The notes under the pieces: generated by a model | Told to the model about the DNA's origin: nothing | The model's database searches: none | What the model saw: only the letters and a program-made list of their open reading frames with translations | In this document: positions 6,785 through 15,003 of the stretch, piece after piece | How the letters are laid out: every line of letters begins with the position of its first letter | Position numbering within the stretch: position 1 is the stretch's first letter | Assembly: GCA_003480425.1 (NCBI GenBank) | Contig: QUJA01000045.1 | Coordinates: 1-19,630 of the forward strand | Direction of reading: 5' to 3' | Length of the DNA: 19,630 bases | Source: Firmicutes bacterium AM31-12AC | GTDB lineage: Bacteria; Bacillota; Clostridia; Lachnospirales; Lachnospiraceae | Made by a program: the position numbers and the translations under genes

Positions 6785-8115
6785 TCAGATTTTGTGCAGA
6801 TAATTTGCAATTTCCCAATCTGTAACTTGCATGCAATATTCATGATATGCTTTTTTATGCGAATCGATCATCTTTGTTGATAATTCTCTTCCAAGCACAT
6901 CTTTGATAAATGAATCCTGCTCCAGTTCATTTACAGCTTCCGGAAGGCTCTGTGGCAGCATATCAATGTGCAGTGAAGCGCGTTGCTCATCTGTCATTTT
7001 CTGTGCGTTCAAATCTATGCTTCCTATCGGCTTGATGCTATTTTTAATTCCATCCAGACCTGCTGCCAGAAGTACTGCCAGTGCAGATAAGGATTTGCCG
7101 AAGGGTCCGGGCTTCTAAGCTCCAGTCTCGTATGTTCTCCTCGCATAGCCGGAATCCGGATAAGCGGTGAACGTGATTTGCCTGACCAGGTAATATAAAC
7201 CGGTGCTTCATACCCAGGCACAAAACGTTTGTAAGAATTAACCGTCGGATTGGTGATGCATGTGATTGCCTTGATATGCTCCAGAATTCCACCCATAAAC
7301 TGATATCCTTCCTGACTCATACCATTTTTATCTGTATCATCCCTGAAAATGTTTTTGCCATCTTTCCAGAGTGACAGATTCATATGCATTCCTGAACCGG
7401 CTGTCTCGATTTTAGGTTTCGGCATAAATGTCGCATGCAGGCCATGTCTCTTTGCAATGGTTTTTACTACCATACGAAATGTTACGATATTGTCTGCTGT
7501 TGAAAGTGCATCATCATAATGAAAATCAATTTCATGCTGTGCCGGAGCCAGCTCATGATGTGATGTTTCTACGTTAAATCCCATATCTTCTAATGTCAAA
7601 ACCATGTCTCGTCTTGCATTTTCTCCAAGGTCCAATGGCCCTACATCAAATGAACTTCCCTGCTCATGTGTGATCGTTGTCGGAATTCCATCCTCGTCTG
7701 TGTGGAAAAGGAAAAATTCGCACTCCGGACTTGCTTTCAGCGTATACCCCATTTCTTCGGCTTCTTTTACAACTTTTTTCAATATATAACGCGGATCCAG
7801 TTCAAATGGTCTTCCATCCGGATAATGCACATCACAGATCATACGTGCAACTTTTCCTTGTTGTGGTCTCCATGGGAAAATCTCAAATGTATTCAGATCC
7901 GGATATAAATACATATCTGATTCACCGAGTTCTGCGAATCCTTCTACCGATGAACCATCAAATACGCATCTGTTATCCAATGCTTTTTCTAACTGACTGA
8001 CAGTGACTGCCATGTTTTTTATCGTTCCATAAATGTCTGTAAATTGCAGACGGATAAATCCTACATCTTCTTCCTCTACCATTTTCAGAATATCTTCACG
8101 TGTATAGTTGTGCAT
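6785..8115 (-). pseudogene. glnA: Glutamine synthetase (GlnA, type I) interrupted by one single-base frameshift
   Basis: GlnA makes glutamine from glutamate, ammonia and ATP. The first frame runs from ATG 8115 ([20 protein letters not shown]) with GGAGGG 8 nt upstream, through the signatures [49 protein letters not shown] and [20 protein letters not shown]. At about 7084 the frame breaks. The next frame continues perfectly as [18 protein letters not shown] and ends IANYLHKI at 6785. Restoring one G (CTGCACTGG to CTGGCACTGG) gives a continuous 443-residue enzyme, the normal length. As written, the product would be truncated after about 363 residues, the last 18 or so from the wrong frame. Apart from the missing base, both parts look fully conserved. 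A homopolymer sequencing error or a very recent mutation fits best. Confidence 0.93.
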
Positions 8116-8142
8116 TATCGAACCCTCCAAACATACTTCAAT

Positions 8143-8180
8143 ATTAGAAATGAAACGGACAAGTCCGCTTCAAATTTCCT
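8143..8180 (-). other. Second hairpin in the glnA leader
   Basis: Between the terminator hairpin and the glnA RBS lies GAAGCGGAC-TT-GTCCGTTTC (minus strand), a stem of nine positions including one G-U, extended by GAAAT on the left and ATTTC on the right. Its loop is too small for the ANTAR hexaloop rule. It may shape the leader or protect the mRNA; no function is proven. Confidence 0.45.
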
Positions 8181-8188
8181 ATAAAGTG

Positions 8189-8222
8189 AAAAATGGGCGT
8201 TCTCTACCTTTAGAAAACGCCC
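8189..8222 (-). promoter_or_regulatory. glnA leader hairpin: ANTAR-type hexaloop overlapping a terminator
   Basis: On the minus strand GGGCGTTTTCT pairs with AGAGAACGCCC (11 bp, one G-U) and closes a six-base loop AAAGGT, with A at position 1 and G at position 4. The stem is followed by ATTTTT. This is the loop signature of ANTAR RNA targets combined with an intrinsic terminator. It starts only a few nt after the predicted transcription start and 74 nt before the glnA ATG. Known ANTAR targets usually have two such hairpins; I see only one here. Confidence 0.65.
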
Positions 8223-8234
8223 TTGTTCTTCGTT

Positions 8235-8263
8235 ATTATAACTTTGATATGGTAAATTGTCAA
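8235..8263 (-). promoter_or_regulatory. Near-perfect sigma-A promoter for glnA
   Basis: On the minus strand TTGACA (8263-8258), a 17-nt spacer and TATAAT (8240-8235) match the housekeeping consensus exactly. The start of transcription would fall near 8228, directly before the leader hairpin. The -35 box lies 7 nt beyond the phoR stop codon, so the operon boundary is compact. Confidence 0.85.
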
Positions 8264-8270
8264 ATTGATT

Positions 8271-9605
8271 TTATTTATTCTTAGAAAACACTATGGAAAT
8301 CCGTGTTCCTTCCCCGACTGTACTATCTACGGATACCTTTGCCTGATGAAGCAATGCTCCATGTTTTACAATAGAAAGCCCCAGTCCTGTTCCTCCGATT
8401 TCTTTGGAATGGCTTTTGTCAACCCTGTAGAATCTTTCGAAAACTCTCTCCAGATGTTCCTCTGGTATTCCGATTCCTGTATCCGTTACGCTTACCTTTG
8501 GACCTTCCAGTGTATTACCAACCCAAATGCTCACGCTTCCTCCGGGACGATTGTATTTTATTGCATTCTCGCAAATGTTATAAATCATCTCATCTAATAT
8601 CTGACGGATCCCTGTATAAGTCACTGACTCTCCTTCCAAAATCATCCTAACATGCTTTGCAGATGACTGCATAGAAAGGCGGCTTACGATTTCCCTCGTC
8701 ATATCATACAGATTGACTTCTTCTTTCTCTAACTCTACGGATTCTTCATCAAGTTTTGACAGTTTGATGATATCTTCTACAAGGGTGATAAGCCTTCTTG
8801 CTTCTTTGTAAATGCGCTCGGAAAAGTTTTGGATATCTTCCGGTTTTACAAGTCCATTTTTCATAATTTCTGCATAACCGGATATTGAAGTCAGCGGTGT
8901 CTTTAGCTCATGGGAAACATTTGCCGAGAATTCTTTTCTCATATTTGCCACTGCATCTTTTTCTTTGTTCTGTTTATCAATTGCCTCTAAAAGCGGATCC
9001 AGCTCCTCATAAATTTCATTATCCAGAGGATGCTCTATATCCAGTTCGTTGATTGGACGAATGAGTCTTGCTGTCTGCCATCTGCCGAGTATATATACAA
9101 ATGCAAGCACGATTGCCGCGATCACTGCCATCACAGGAAATATCTGAATTGCCGTGCTTATCAGACTATCCATATTTCTTGCCACACGAAGGACTGTGCC
9201 ATCGTCTAAAAGGACTGCATAATAATAGAGTTCTTTTCCAACGGTATCGGACATACGGATATCCTCACCGACTCCATTTTTCAATGCTTCACGTACTTCC
9301 ACTCGGTCTTTGTGATTATCAAGTGTACTTTCATCACCCCTGGAATCGTAAAGCACCTTTCCGTCTTGTGCAATCCTTGTGATGCGGGTCCTTGCATCTA
9401 CTTCATCGAGTTCTTCCAGATATTGTGTCCCGGTAATCTCTATTGCTTTTTCAATATACTTCGCTTCCTGGCACACATCTGTTTCCAAAATCCCCAGACT
9501 TTGATTATATACAAAAAAGGAAACAAATCCATATGAAATAATAATGGTTATTGCCAAGATAAAAATCATACTTTTTTGAATCTTATCTCTCATTCGTTTC
9601 TCCAA
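8271..9605 (-). CDS. phoR: PhoR-like sensor histidine kinase
   Basis: A 444-residue membrane kinase. The first helix spans about residues 12-33, an extracytoplasmic sensor region follows (34-153) and the second helix spans 154-174. The HisKA motif FSANVSHELKTPLTSISGY has the phospho-accepting His232. The ATP-binding domain shows the N box around Asn347 (NICENAIKYN), DTGIGI at 375-380 and GTGLGL at 405-410. Its start overlaps the phoP stop region by 23 nt, so the pair is translationally coupled. Family knowledge: PhoR phosphorylates PhoP when phosphate is low. The adjacent pst-phoU genes support this identity over other OmpR-type pairs. No terminator separates it from glnA downstream. Confidence 0.88.
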   Translation of the reverse strand: MEKRMRDKIQKSMIFILAITIIISYGFVSFFVYNQSLGILETDVCQEAKYIEKAIEITGTQYLEELDEVDARTRITRIAQDGKVLYDSRGDESTLDNHKDRVEVREALKNGVGEDIRMSDTVGKELYYYAVLLDDGTVLRVARNMDSLISTAIQIFPVMAVIAAIVLAFVYILGRWQTARLIRPINELDIEHPLDNEIYEELDPLLEAIDKQNKEKDAVANMRKEFSANVSHELKTPLTSISGYAEIMKNGLVKPEDIQNFSERIYKEARRLITLVEDIIKLSKLDEESVELEKEEVNLYDMTREIVSRLSMQSSAKHVRMILEGESVTYTGIRQILDEMIYNICENAIKYNRPGGSVSIWVGNTLEGPKVSVTDTGIGIPEEHLERVFERFYRVDKSHSKEIGGTGLGLSIVKHGALLHQAKVSVDSTVGEGTRISIVFSKNK

Positions 9606-10265
9606 TGCGATATCCCACTCCTCGAATTGTTTCTATCATCGATCCGTACTCTCCAAGCTTCTGTCTGAGTGTTCGAATATGTACGTCTACCGTTCTTGTC
9701 TCGCCATCAAAATCATACCCCCAGATATCTGTGAGAAGCTGGTCTCTGGTCAGCACGATATTTTGATTCTTCATCAATTTCTCTAACAGCTCAAATTCTT
9801 TTAGTGTAAGAACAATTGTCTTACCGTCTGCTGTAACTTCATGTTTTTTTAGATCTATCTTCACTCCATTTATCTCAAGTTCAGAAGTATCTGTCTTTAT
9901 TCTTCCGGTACGTCGCAGGACAGCTTTGATCCTTGAGACAAGCTCCATCATGCCGAATGGTTTTGTCACATAATCGTCTGCTCCAGAATCAAGTCCTATT
10001 ACCTTATCGTATTCTGTTCCCTTCGCAGTCACCATAATGACCGGAATATCTTTTGTTTTTGACGAACTTTTCAGTCTACGCAGGATCTGCATTCCGTCTT
10101 CTCCCGGAAGCATGATATCCAGCAAAACGAGCTCTGGTGTATCAAACGCCAGAGCCTCCAAAAAGGATCTGCCCTCTGCAAACCCTTTTGCTTCCAATCC
10201 TGTTGATTCCAATGTATAGACTACCAGTCGCGAATGTTATCATCATCTTCTACGCAATAAATCAT
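9583..10265 (-). pseudogene. phoP: PhoP-like response regulator with a single-base frameshift near the N-terminus
   Basis: An OmpR-family regulator: receiver domain with phosphoacceptor in LVLLDIMLPGEDG, VTKPFG with the conserved lysine, and a C-terminal winged helix (VLTLKEFELLEKLM, TRTVDVHIRTLRQKL). The uninterrupted frame only opens at MESTGLEAKGF (10212). The true start is ATG 10265 with AAGGGAG upstream, giving MIYCVEDDDNIR, which holds the acidic pocket residues; a stop then follows. Restoring one base at about 10228 (CGCGACTGG to CGCGAACTGG) joins it to LVVYTLESTGLE, for 227 residues, the normal length. As written the start-proximal acidic residues are separated from the rest. The intact remainder suggests sequencing error or a very recent mutation. 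It overlaps phoR by 23 nt. Confidence 0.9.
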
Positions 10266-10301
10266 CGCAAGCTCCCTTTCTTTTTTTGATTGTTGAGGGG
10301 T

Positions 10302-10405
10302 GGTTGGGGACGGGGTTTAGTGAGCCATTGGGGACGTTAGTGGCCTTTTTACAAAAGAGCCACTAACCCCCGTCCCCAATGGCTCACTAAACTCCGTCCC
10401 CAACC
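10302..10405. repeat. Long GC-rich palindrome between phoU and phoP
   Basis: GGTTGGGGACGG (10302) pairs with CCGTCCCCAACC (to 10405). Inside, GTTTAGTGAGCCATTGGGGACG pairs with the complement in the right arm, and the central GTTAGTGGC..GCCACTAAC closes a short loop (ACAAAAG region). The arms are about 48 nt with small bulges, and the motif GGGGACG occurs several times. The pairing extends weakly to the phoU stop codon. It resembles REP-type intergenic elements. There is no U-tract directly after it, so it may stabilise or partly separate the pst-phoU and phoPR messages. Confidence 0.75.
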
Positions 10406-10414
10406 GGCAACCCT

Positions 10415-11068
10415 CTAAGCACCCCCGCTTCTATGGCTTCCTGTAATAGAAAATTCAACCCACTCTGCAATATTGGTTGCATGATCTCCAATTCGCTCCA
10501 AATATTTAGCGATCATGATCAAGTCAAAAATCTCTTTACCTTTGTTTCCTTGTTCTTCTTTGATGAACGCTATCAGCTCTTCGCGGATCTCATCAAAATA
10601 CTGGTCTACAGTATCATCTTCAAGCATTACTTTTCTTGCAAGCTCAAGGTCCTTCTCAACATAAGCTGTCACGCTGTCACGCACCATCTTACTTGCTGCT
10701 ACAGACATCTCGTTTAACTTCTTCAACTGCGTTGGGGTATTTCTTCTTGTTGAGATTACGATCTCTGCGATATCAGAAGTCTGGTCTCCGATTCTCTCCA
10801 TATCTGTGATCAACTTAAGCGCTGCTGAAATCCTACGCAGATCTCTTGCAACCGGCTGCTGCTGAAGTAATAATTTCATACACAGACCTTCAATCTCTTT
10901 TTCCAGCTGATCGATTTCTTCATCAGCTTCGATCACTGCCTGTGCCTGCTCCAAATCTCCTTCTGTCAATGCATTTGTTGCGTTGGCGATAGCAACCTCA
11001 CAAAGCTCACCCATGTGAGTAAGTTCTTCTTCCAATAATTGTAACTGTCTGTCAAATCGATTACGCAT
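10415..11068 (-). CDS. phoU: Phosphate-transport regulatory protein PhoU
   Basis: A 217-residue, all-helical cytoplasmic protein made of two similar three-helix repeats. The metal-binding signatures of the family are present, such as LKLITDMERIGDQTSDIAE in the first repeat and MIAKYLERIGDHATNIAEWV in the second. PhoU links the Pst transporter to the PhoR kinase and represses the Pho response when phosphate is plentiful. The gene begins 3 nt after pstB ends, so it belongs to the pst operon. The length is normal and both repeats are intact. Its stop codon touches the long palindrome that separates it from phoP. Confidence 0.95.
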   Translation of the reverse strand: MRNRFDRQLQLLEEELTHMGELCEVAIANATNALTEGDLEQAQAVIEADEEIDQLEKEIEGLCMKLLLQQQPVARDLRRISAALKLITDMERIGDQTSDIAEIVISTRRNTPTQLKKLNEMSVAASKMVRDSVTAYVEKDLELARKVMLEDDTVDQYFDEIREELIAFIKEEQGNKGKEIFDLIMIAKYLERIGDHATNIAEWVEFSITGSHRSGGA

Positions 11069-11071
11069 AAA

Positions 11072-11821
11072 TCAACCAAACCTCCCTGTAATATAATCTT
11101 CGGTTCTCTTATCTGACGGAATAGAGAATAATTTTTCTGTCTCATTGTATTCTACAACTTCTCCAAGAAGGAAAAATGCAGTGTTATCCGATATACGTAC
11201 TGCCTGTTGCATATTATGCGTTACCATAACGATAGTATAATCTTTTTTCAATTCCAGTGCAAGGTCTTCAATCTTAGATGTAGAAATCGGGTCCAGTGCC
11301 GAAGTCGGTTCGTCCATCAGAAGGACTTCCGGCTCTACTGCCAGTGCTCTGGCAATGCACAATCTCTGCTGCTGTCCACCGGACATACCAAGTGCACTTT
11401 TCTTTAATCTGTCTTTACATTCATCCCAGATTGCCGCATTTCTCAATGATTTTTCCACAATATCATCAAGCTTTGCTTTTGAACGGATTCCATGAGTACG
11501 AGGGCCATACGCAATATTGTCGTAAATGCTCATTGGAAATGGATTTGGCTTCTGAAATACCATACCGACACGGCGTCTTAAAAGATTGACATCCATTCCT
11601 TTAAATACGCTCTTTCCATCTAAGAGGATATCTCCTTCAATTCTGCATCCTTCCACAAGATCATTCATTCTGTTGATGGATTTGAGCAATGTAGACTTAC
11701 CGCATCCACTTGGTCCGATAAATGCGGTGATTTTATTTTCTTCGATTTCCATATTGATATTCTTAAGTGCTTTAAAATCACCGTAATATAGATCAATATT
11801 CTGAATACTTAATTTTGACAT
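11072..11821 (-). CDS. pstB: Phosphate ABC transporter ATP-binding protein PstB
   Basis: A 249-residue ABC ATPase that powers phosphate import through PstC and PstA. Walker A is GPSGCGKST (36-44), the Q loop is at Gln89 in VFQKPNPF, the signature is MSGGQQQR (145-152), Walker B is VLLMDE (165-170) and the switch histidine is His201. [18 protein letters not shown] and the ending EDYITGRFG are characteristic of PstB as opposed to other ABC ATPases. It follows pstA by 14 nt and precedes phoU by 3 nt. Confidence 0.97.
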   Translation of the reverse strand: MSKLSIQNIDLYYGDFKALKNINMEIEENKITAFIGPSGCGKSTLLKSINRMNDLVEGCRIEGDILLDGKSVFKGMDVNLLRRRVGMVFQKPNPFPMSIYDNIAYGPRTHGIRSKAKLDDIVEKSLRNAAIWDECKDRLKKSALGMSGGQQQRLCIARALAVEPEVLLMDEPTSALDPISTSKIEDLALELKKDYTIVMVTHNMQQAVRISDNTAFFLLGEVVEYNETEKLFSIPSDKRTEDYITGRFG

Positions 11822-11835
11822 TGTTCTTTCCTTTC

Positions 11836-12705
11836 TTATGCTTTTGCAAGACGTCTAGCGATCACGCCTGATAATGTATTGATACCGACTACCAGTATCA
11901 GCAAGATTACTGCTGTCGCGTATGCCTGGTTCATATACAGACCTTCACTTGACAGGTTATACATATGTACAGCCAGTGTACGTCCTGAACCAAAGATACT
12001 GCTCGGCACCTTTGCCACTGTTCCGGCAGTATACATAAGTGCTGCTGTCTCACCTACGATACGGCCAATTGCCAGAATCACACCTGCCAGTATTCCCGGA
12101 ACAGCTGACGGAAGTACGATACAAAACACGGTACGAAGTTTTCCTGCACCTAAACCAAAGCTTCCTTCGCGAAATGAGTCCGGTACCGATTTTAACGACT
12201 CCTCTGTCTGACGCATGATCAATGGAAGAATCATAATTGCTAATGTAAATGCTCCTGCAATCAACGAGAAGCCCCAGCCTAATGTATTTACAAAAAATAA
12301 CATTCCGAACAGTCCGTAAACGATAGATGGAATACCTGATAATGTCTCTGTCGTCAGTCGGATTATGTCCATAAATTTATTTCCACGTTTTGCATATTCA
12401 ACCAAGAATACTGCTGCAAAAATCCCAAATGGCACTGCGATCAGTAATGAAAGAAAAGTCATAATGATTGTATTGATAAGTGCCGGCATCAAAGATGCAT
12501 TTTCCGATGTGTAGTGCAGTGAAAACAGTGACGGTTTAATATAAGGGACACCATGAACCAAAATATATGCAATCAGGAAAATCAATACCGTAAATGTGAT
12601 AATTGCTGAGAGCATAACAAGAAGCATCAGAATCATAGACCCCGGATGTGCCAGATACATCTTCATCTTATCCGTAAATGTTGTATTATTAGCTTCTTTA
12701 CTCAC
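11836..12705 (-). CDS. pstA: Phosphate ABC transporter permease PstA
   Basis: A 289-residue membrane protein with six predicted helices. The first lies at about 20-50, and the core permease domain runs from about 70 to 285. The EAA-type coupling loop that contacts PstB is visible as [22 protein letters not shown]. The motifs [16 protein letters not shown] and [15 protein letters not shown] are typical of PstA. Its start overlaps the pstC stop by 8 nt, suggesting translational coupling. It pairs with PstC to form the translocation channel. Confidence 0.96.
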   Translation of the reverse strand: MSKEANNTTFTDKMKMYLAHPGSMILMLLVMLSAIITFTVLIFLIAYILVHGVPYIKPSLFSLHYTSENASLMPALINTIIMTFLSLLIAVPFGIFAAVFLVEYAKRGNKFMDIIRLTTETLSGIPSIVYGLFGMLFFVNTLGWGFSLIAGAFTLAIMILPLIMRQTEESLKSVPDSFREGSFGLGAGKLRTVFCIVLPSAVPGILAGVILAIGRIVGETAALMYTAGTVAKVPSSIFGSGRTLAVHMYNLSSEGLYMNQAYATAVILLILVVGINTLSGVIARRLAKA

Positions 12706-13591
12706 GATCTTTCCCCCTATTCAACAATGCTACACTAAAGTTAATGATCAAAATAAATACGAAAAGTACAACGCCTGTTGCGATCAATGCCTCTCTGTGA
12801 AGATCTGTGGCATATCCCATTTCGATTACAATGTTTGCTGTCAAGGTTCGCACTCCCTTGAGAATCCCTTCCGGCATTCTAGCCTGATTTCCTGCTACCA
12901 TAATCACAGCCATTGTCTCACCGATTGCACGTCCAATACCAAGAACAATTCCTGCGATGACACCGGATTTAGCAGCCGGGATCATAACTCTGAAAATGCT
13001 TCTTTCTTTTGTTGCTCCCAAAGCAAGCGAACCTTCATAATACTGTGATGGTACTGCTCTGATCGCAGCTTCTGTTGTTCCGATGATCGTCGGAAGGATC
13101 ATCATGCCAAGAAGGATTGACGCAGTCAATATACTGCTTCCATTTCCGGATGAGTGAACCACTCCTGCACCTTTCAGTGTTCTTCCAAAATCTCTAATCA
13201 ACGGAACCAATACTACCATTCCGAAAAATCCATATACAACGGAAGGGATTCCTGCCAGAAGCTCTGTTGCCATTTTCAATGGTCTGTAAATTTGTTTCGG
13301 ACAATATTTTGCCATAAATACGGATGTCAGAATTCCAATCGGAACACCGATAATGATCGCACCTGCAGTCACATAAATACTTCCGATAATCATTGGGAAG
13401 ATTCCAAATATTTCATTTTTCGGTTTCCACATTGTTCCGCTTATGAATTTACCAAATCCGATCTCCTTCATTGCAGGGATTCCATTTGCGAAAAGAAAGA
13501 TACAAATGAGTGCTACCGCCAGCACCGAAGCACAAGCGGCAACAAAGAACACTCCCTGCATGAATTTCTCAATCCATGCTTTTGATTTCAT
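12698..13591 (-). CDS. pstC: Phosphate ABC transporter permease PstC
   Basis: A membrane permease of about 297 residues with six predicted helices. Family motifs include TELLAGIPSVVYGFFGMVVLV, the coupling loop LGATKERSIFRVMIPAAKSG and GRAIGETMAVIMVAGN. Two starts are possible: ATG 13609, which overlaps pstS by 17 nt and lacks a good RBS, and ATG 13591, immediately after the pstS stop with GAGG about 12 nt upstream. I prefer 13591 because MKSKAWIEKFMQGVFF begins close to the first helix, but the choice is not certain. It forms the channel with PstA. Confidence 0.93.
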   Translation of the reverse strand: MKSKAWIEKFMQGVFFVAACASVLAVALICIFLFANGIPAMKEIGFGKFISGTMWKPKNEIFGIFPMIIGSIYVTAGAIIIGVPIGILTSVFMAKYCPKQIYRPLKMATELLAGIPSVVYGFFGMVVLVPLIRDFGRTLKGAGVVHSSGNGSSILTASILLGMMILPTIIGTTEAAIRAVPSQYYEGSLALGATKERSIFRVMIPAAKSGVIAGIVLGIGRAIGETMAVIMVAGNQARMPEGILKGVRTLTANIVIEMGYATDLHREALIATGVVLFVFILIINFSVALLNRGKDRE

Positions 13592-13592
13592 A

Positions 13593-14516
13593 TTATTCTG
13601 CGACCTCATCCCATGTTGTGTATGAACCTGTGTAGATTTCTTTTACCTGCTCACTTGACAGTTCATCTGCCGGGTTATTGTTGTTTACGATTACTGCAAT
13701 ACCATCAGTTGCGATTACTGTTGCTTTCAATCCTTCTGATGTCTCTGAATCTTTCAGTTCTCGAGATGCCATACCGATATCATAGCTTCCCTCGATTGTA
13801 GATGTCATACCTGTTGTAGAATCTGATGTCTGAAGTTCGATTTCTGCATTTGGATTTACTTTTTTATAAGCCTCGATCAGTTTTTCCATTACCGGTGATA
13901 CAGATGAAGAACCACCTACTACACATTTTCCCGAAGGAGCTGTTCCGGCATAATCTGCTGCATCATCATTTGAAATGTAACCGTTGTCTGAGATTACCTG
14001 CTGTCCGTCTTTGCTCAGGATATAGTCAATGAAATCTTTTGCAACTTCATTTGTCGAGTCACCTTTTGTTGCGATGTTAAATGGTCTTGATACTTTGTAG
14101 CTGCCATCTTTGATGTTTTCTTCTGTTGCTTCTGCTCCATCGATTTTCAATGCCTTTACACTGTCATCCAAAGAACCAAGTGATACATATCCAATAGCGT
14201 AATCATCTTTTGCAACTGTTGTCAACATAACGGATGTATTGTTTGTGATCTGTGCATCTTCAGTTGTCATATCAACTTTCTGATCACCCTGTTTTTCTTC
14301 AATTCCAAATAACTCGATAAATGCGCCTCTTGTACCTGAACCATCTTCTCTTGATACGATTGAAATATCATTTGAGCTGTCCCAGTCACTTGCCTGATCC
14401 TGTGATGCTGAATCAGAATCTGTATTTGCTGCAGCCGAACTGCTTCCGCATCCTGCCATCATAACTCCTGTCATTCCTACTACTGCTAATACTGCAACTA
14501 ATTTTTTCATTTTCAT
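13593..14516 (-). CDS. pstS: Phosphate-binding lipoprotein PstS, circularly permuted
   Basis: A 307-residue extracellular binding protein. Residues 1-22 are a lipoprotein signal peptide with lipobox MAGC and lipidated Cys23. The order of the two halves is unusual. Residues 50-185 carry what is normally the second half (SIVSREDGSGTRGAFIELFG, AIGYVSLGSLDDSVKALKI, SRPFNIATKG). Residues 195-307 carry what is normally the first half (GGSSSVSPVMEKLIEAYKK, DIGMASRELKD, TDGIAVIVNNNNP, IYTGSYTTWDEV). The two phosphate-binding loops, GSSSVSP at 202-208 and SREDGSGTR at 55-63, are both intact, so the protein should fold and bind phosphate. It begins the pst operon, with Pho-box-like repeats upstream and a good AAGGAG RBS. 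Confidence 0.92.
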   Translation of the reverse strand: MKMKKLVAVLAVVGMTGVMMAGCGSSSAAANTDSDSASQDQASDWDSSNDISIVSREDGSGTRGAFIELFGIEEKQGDQKVDMTTEDAQITNNTSVMLTTVAKDDYAIGYVSLGSLDDSVKALKIDGAEATEENIKDGSYKVSRPFNIATKGDSTNEVAKDFIDYILSKDGQQVISDNGYISNDDAADYAGTAPSGKCVVGGSSSVSPVMEKLIEAYKKVNPNAEIELQTSDSTTGMTSTIEGSYDIGMASRELKDSETSEGLKATVIATDGIAVIVNNNNPADELSSEQVKEIYTGSYTTWDEVAE

Positions 14517-14566
14517 TTTTACAAATATCTCCTTGTTTTTTAAGCTATATTTTGTTTACAGGTTGT

Positions 14567-14621
14567 ATAATACGGGGGGCTTGTAAAATGTAAAAATGGA
14601 TGTTTGTTAAATCTGTGTAAA
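14567..14621 (-). promoter_or_regulatory. Pho-box-like repeats and promoter of pstS
   Basis: On the minus strand TTTACA (14621-14616) and TTAACA (14610-14605) lie exactly 11 bp apart, followed by TTTACA at 14594-14589 and 14587-14582. This matches the TT(A/T/C)ACA direct repeats bound by PhoP in Bacillus. A -10 element TATTAT (14572-14567) follows about 9 nt after the last box. No good -35 exists, as expected for an activator-dependent promoter. The first box overlaps the 3' neighbourhood of spoVAE. Confidence 0.65.
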
Positions 14622-14627
14622 AATGTT

Positions 14628-14984
14628 TTACTTTTTCATCTTAGGCTCAAAAATCCAGGATGCAATGTAGCCAAATATCAGCGCCGCCGCTGTACCTGCC
14701 GCCCCTGCGGTAAATCCTCCCTGGAAACATCCAAGCAGTCCGTTTTTTTCAACAGCTTCTTTTACGCCCTGCCACAATGTATTTCCAAATCCAAGCAGCG
14801 GAACGCTTGCCCCGGCCCCGGCAAATGTTTGGAATGGTTCGTATAAATTACAAAATCCAAGTACTGCACCACTGCAGACTAAAAGTACCATAATCCTTCC
14901 CGGCATCATTTTCGTGCGGTCCATCAATATTTGAACCAATGCGCAGATTGCGCCTCCTACCCAAAATGCGTTAATATAGTCCAT
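14628..14984 (-). CDS. spoVAE: Stage V sporulation protein AE (SpoVAE/SpoVAEb)
   Basis: A 118-residue membrane protein with about four helices. It starts at MDYINAFWVGGAICALVQIL (ATG 14984, GAGGAG RBS about 7 nt upstream); an upstream in-frame start at 15062 would overlap spoVAD and is rejected. The glycine-rich GAGASVPLLGFGNTLWQGV segment is a hallmark shared by SpoVAE and SpoVAC. SpoVA proteins form the inner-membrane channel that loads dipicolinic acid into the forespore and releases it at germination. The gene follows spoVAD by 19 nt, so the two form one unit, transcribed away from spoVAC. Confidence 0.93.
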   Translation of the reverse strand: MDYINAFWVGGAICALVQILMDRTKMMPGRIMVLLVCSGAVLGFCNLYEPFQTFAGAGASVPLLGFGNTLWQGVKEAVEKNGLLGCFQGGFTAGAAGTAAALIFGYIASWIFEPKMKK

Positions 14985-15003
14985 ATCTTTTCTCCTCGCT
15001 TTT

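Noticed and set aside
10302..10405. Intrinsic terminator of phoU
   Set aside because: The stem is long and strong but no T-tract follows on the minus strand, so I list it as a repeat.
12596..13048. 150-codon open frame on the plus strand
   Set aside because: It is antisense to pstC and pstA, both clearly real, and its translation has biased, non-protein-like composition with no motif.
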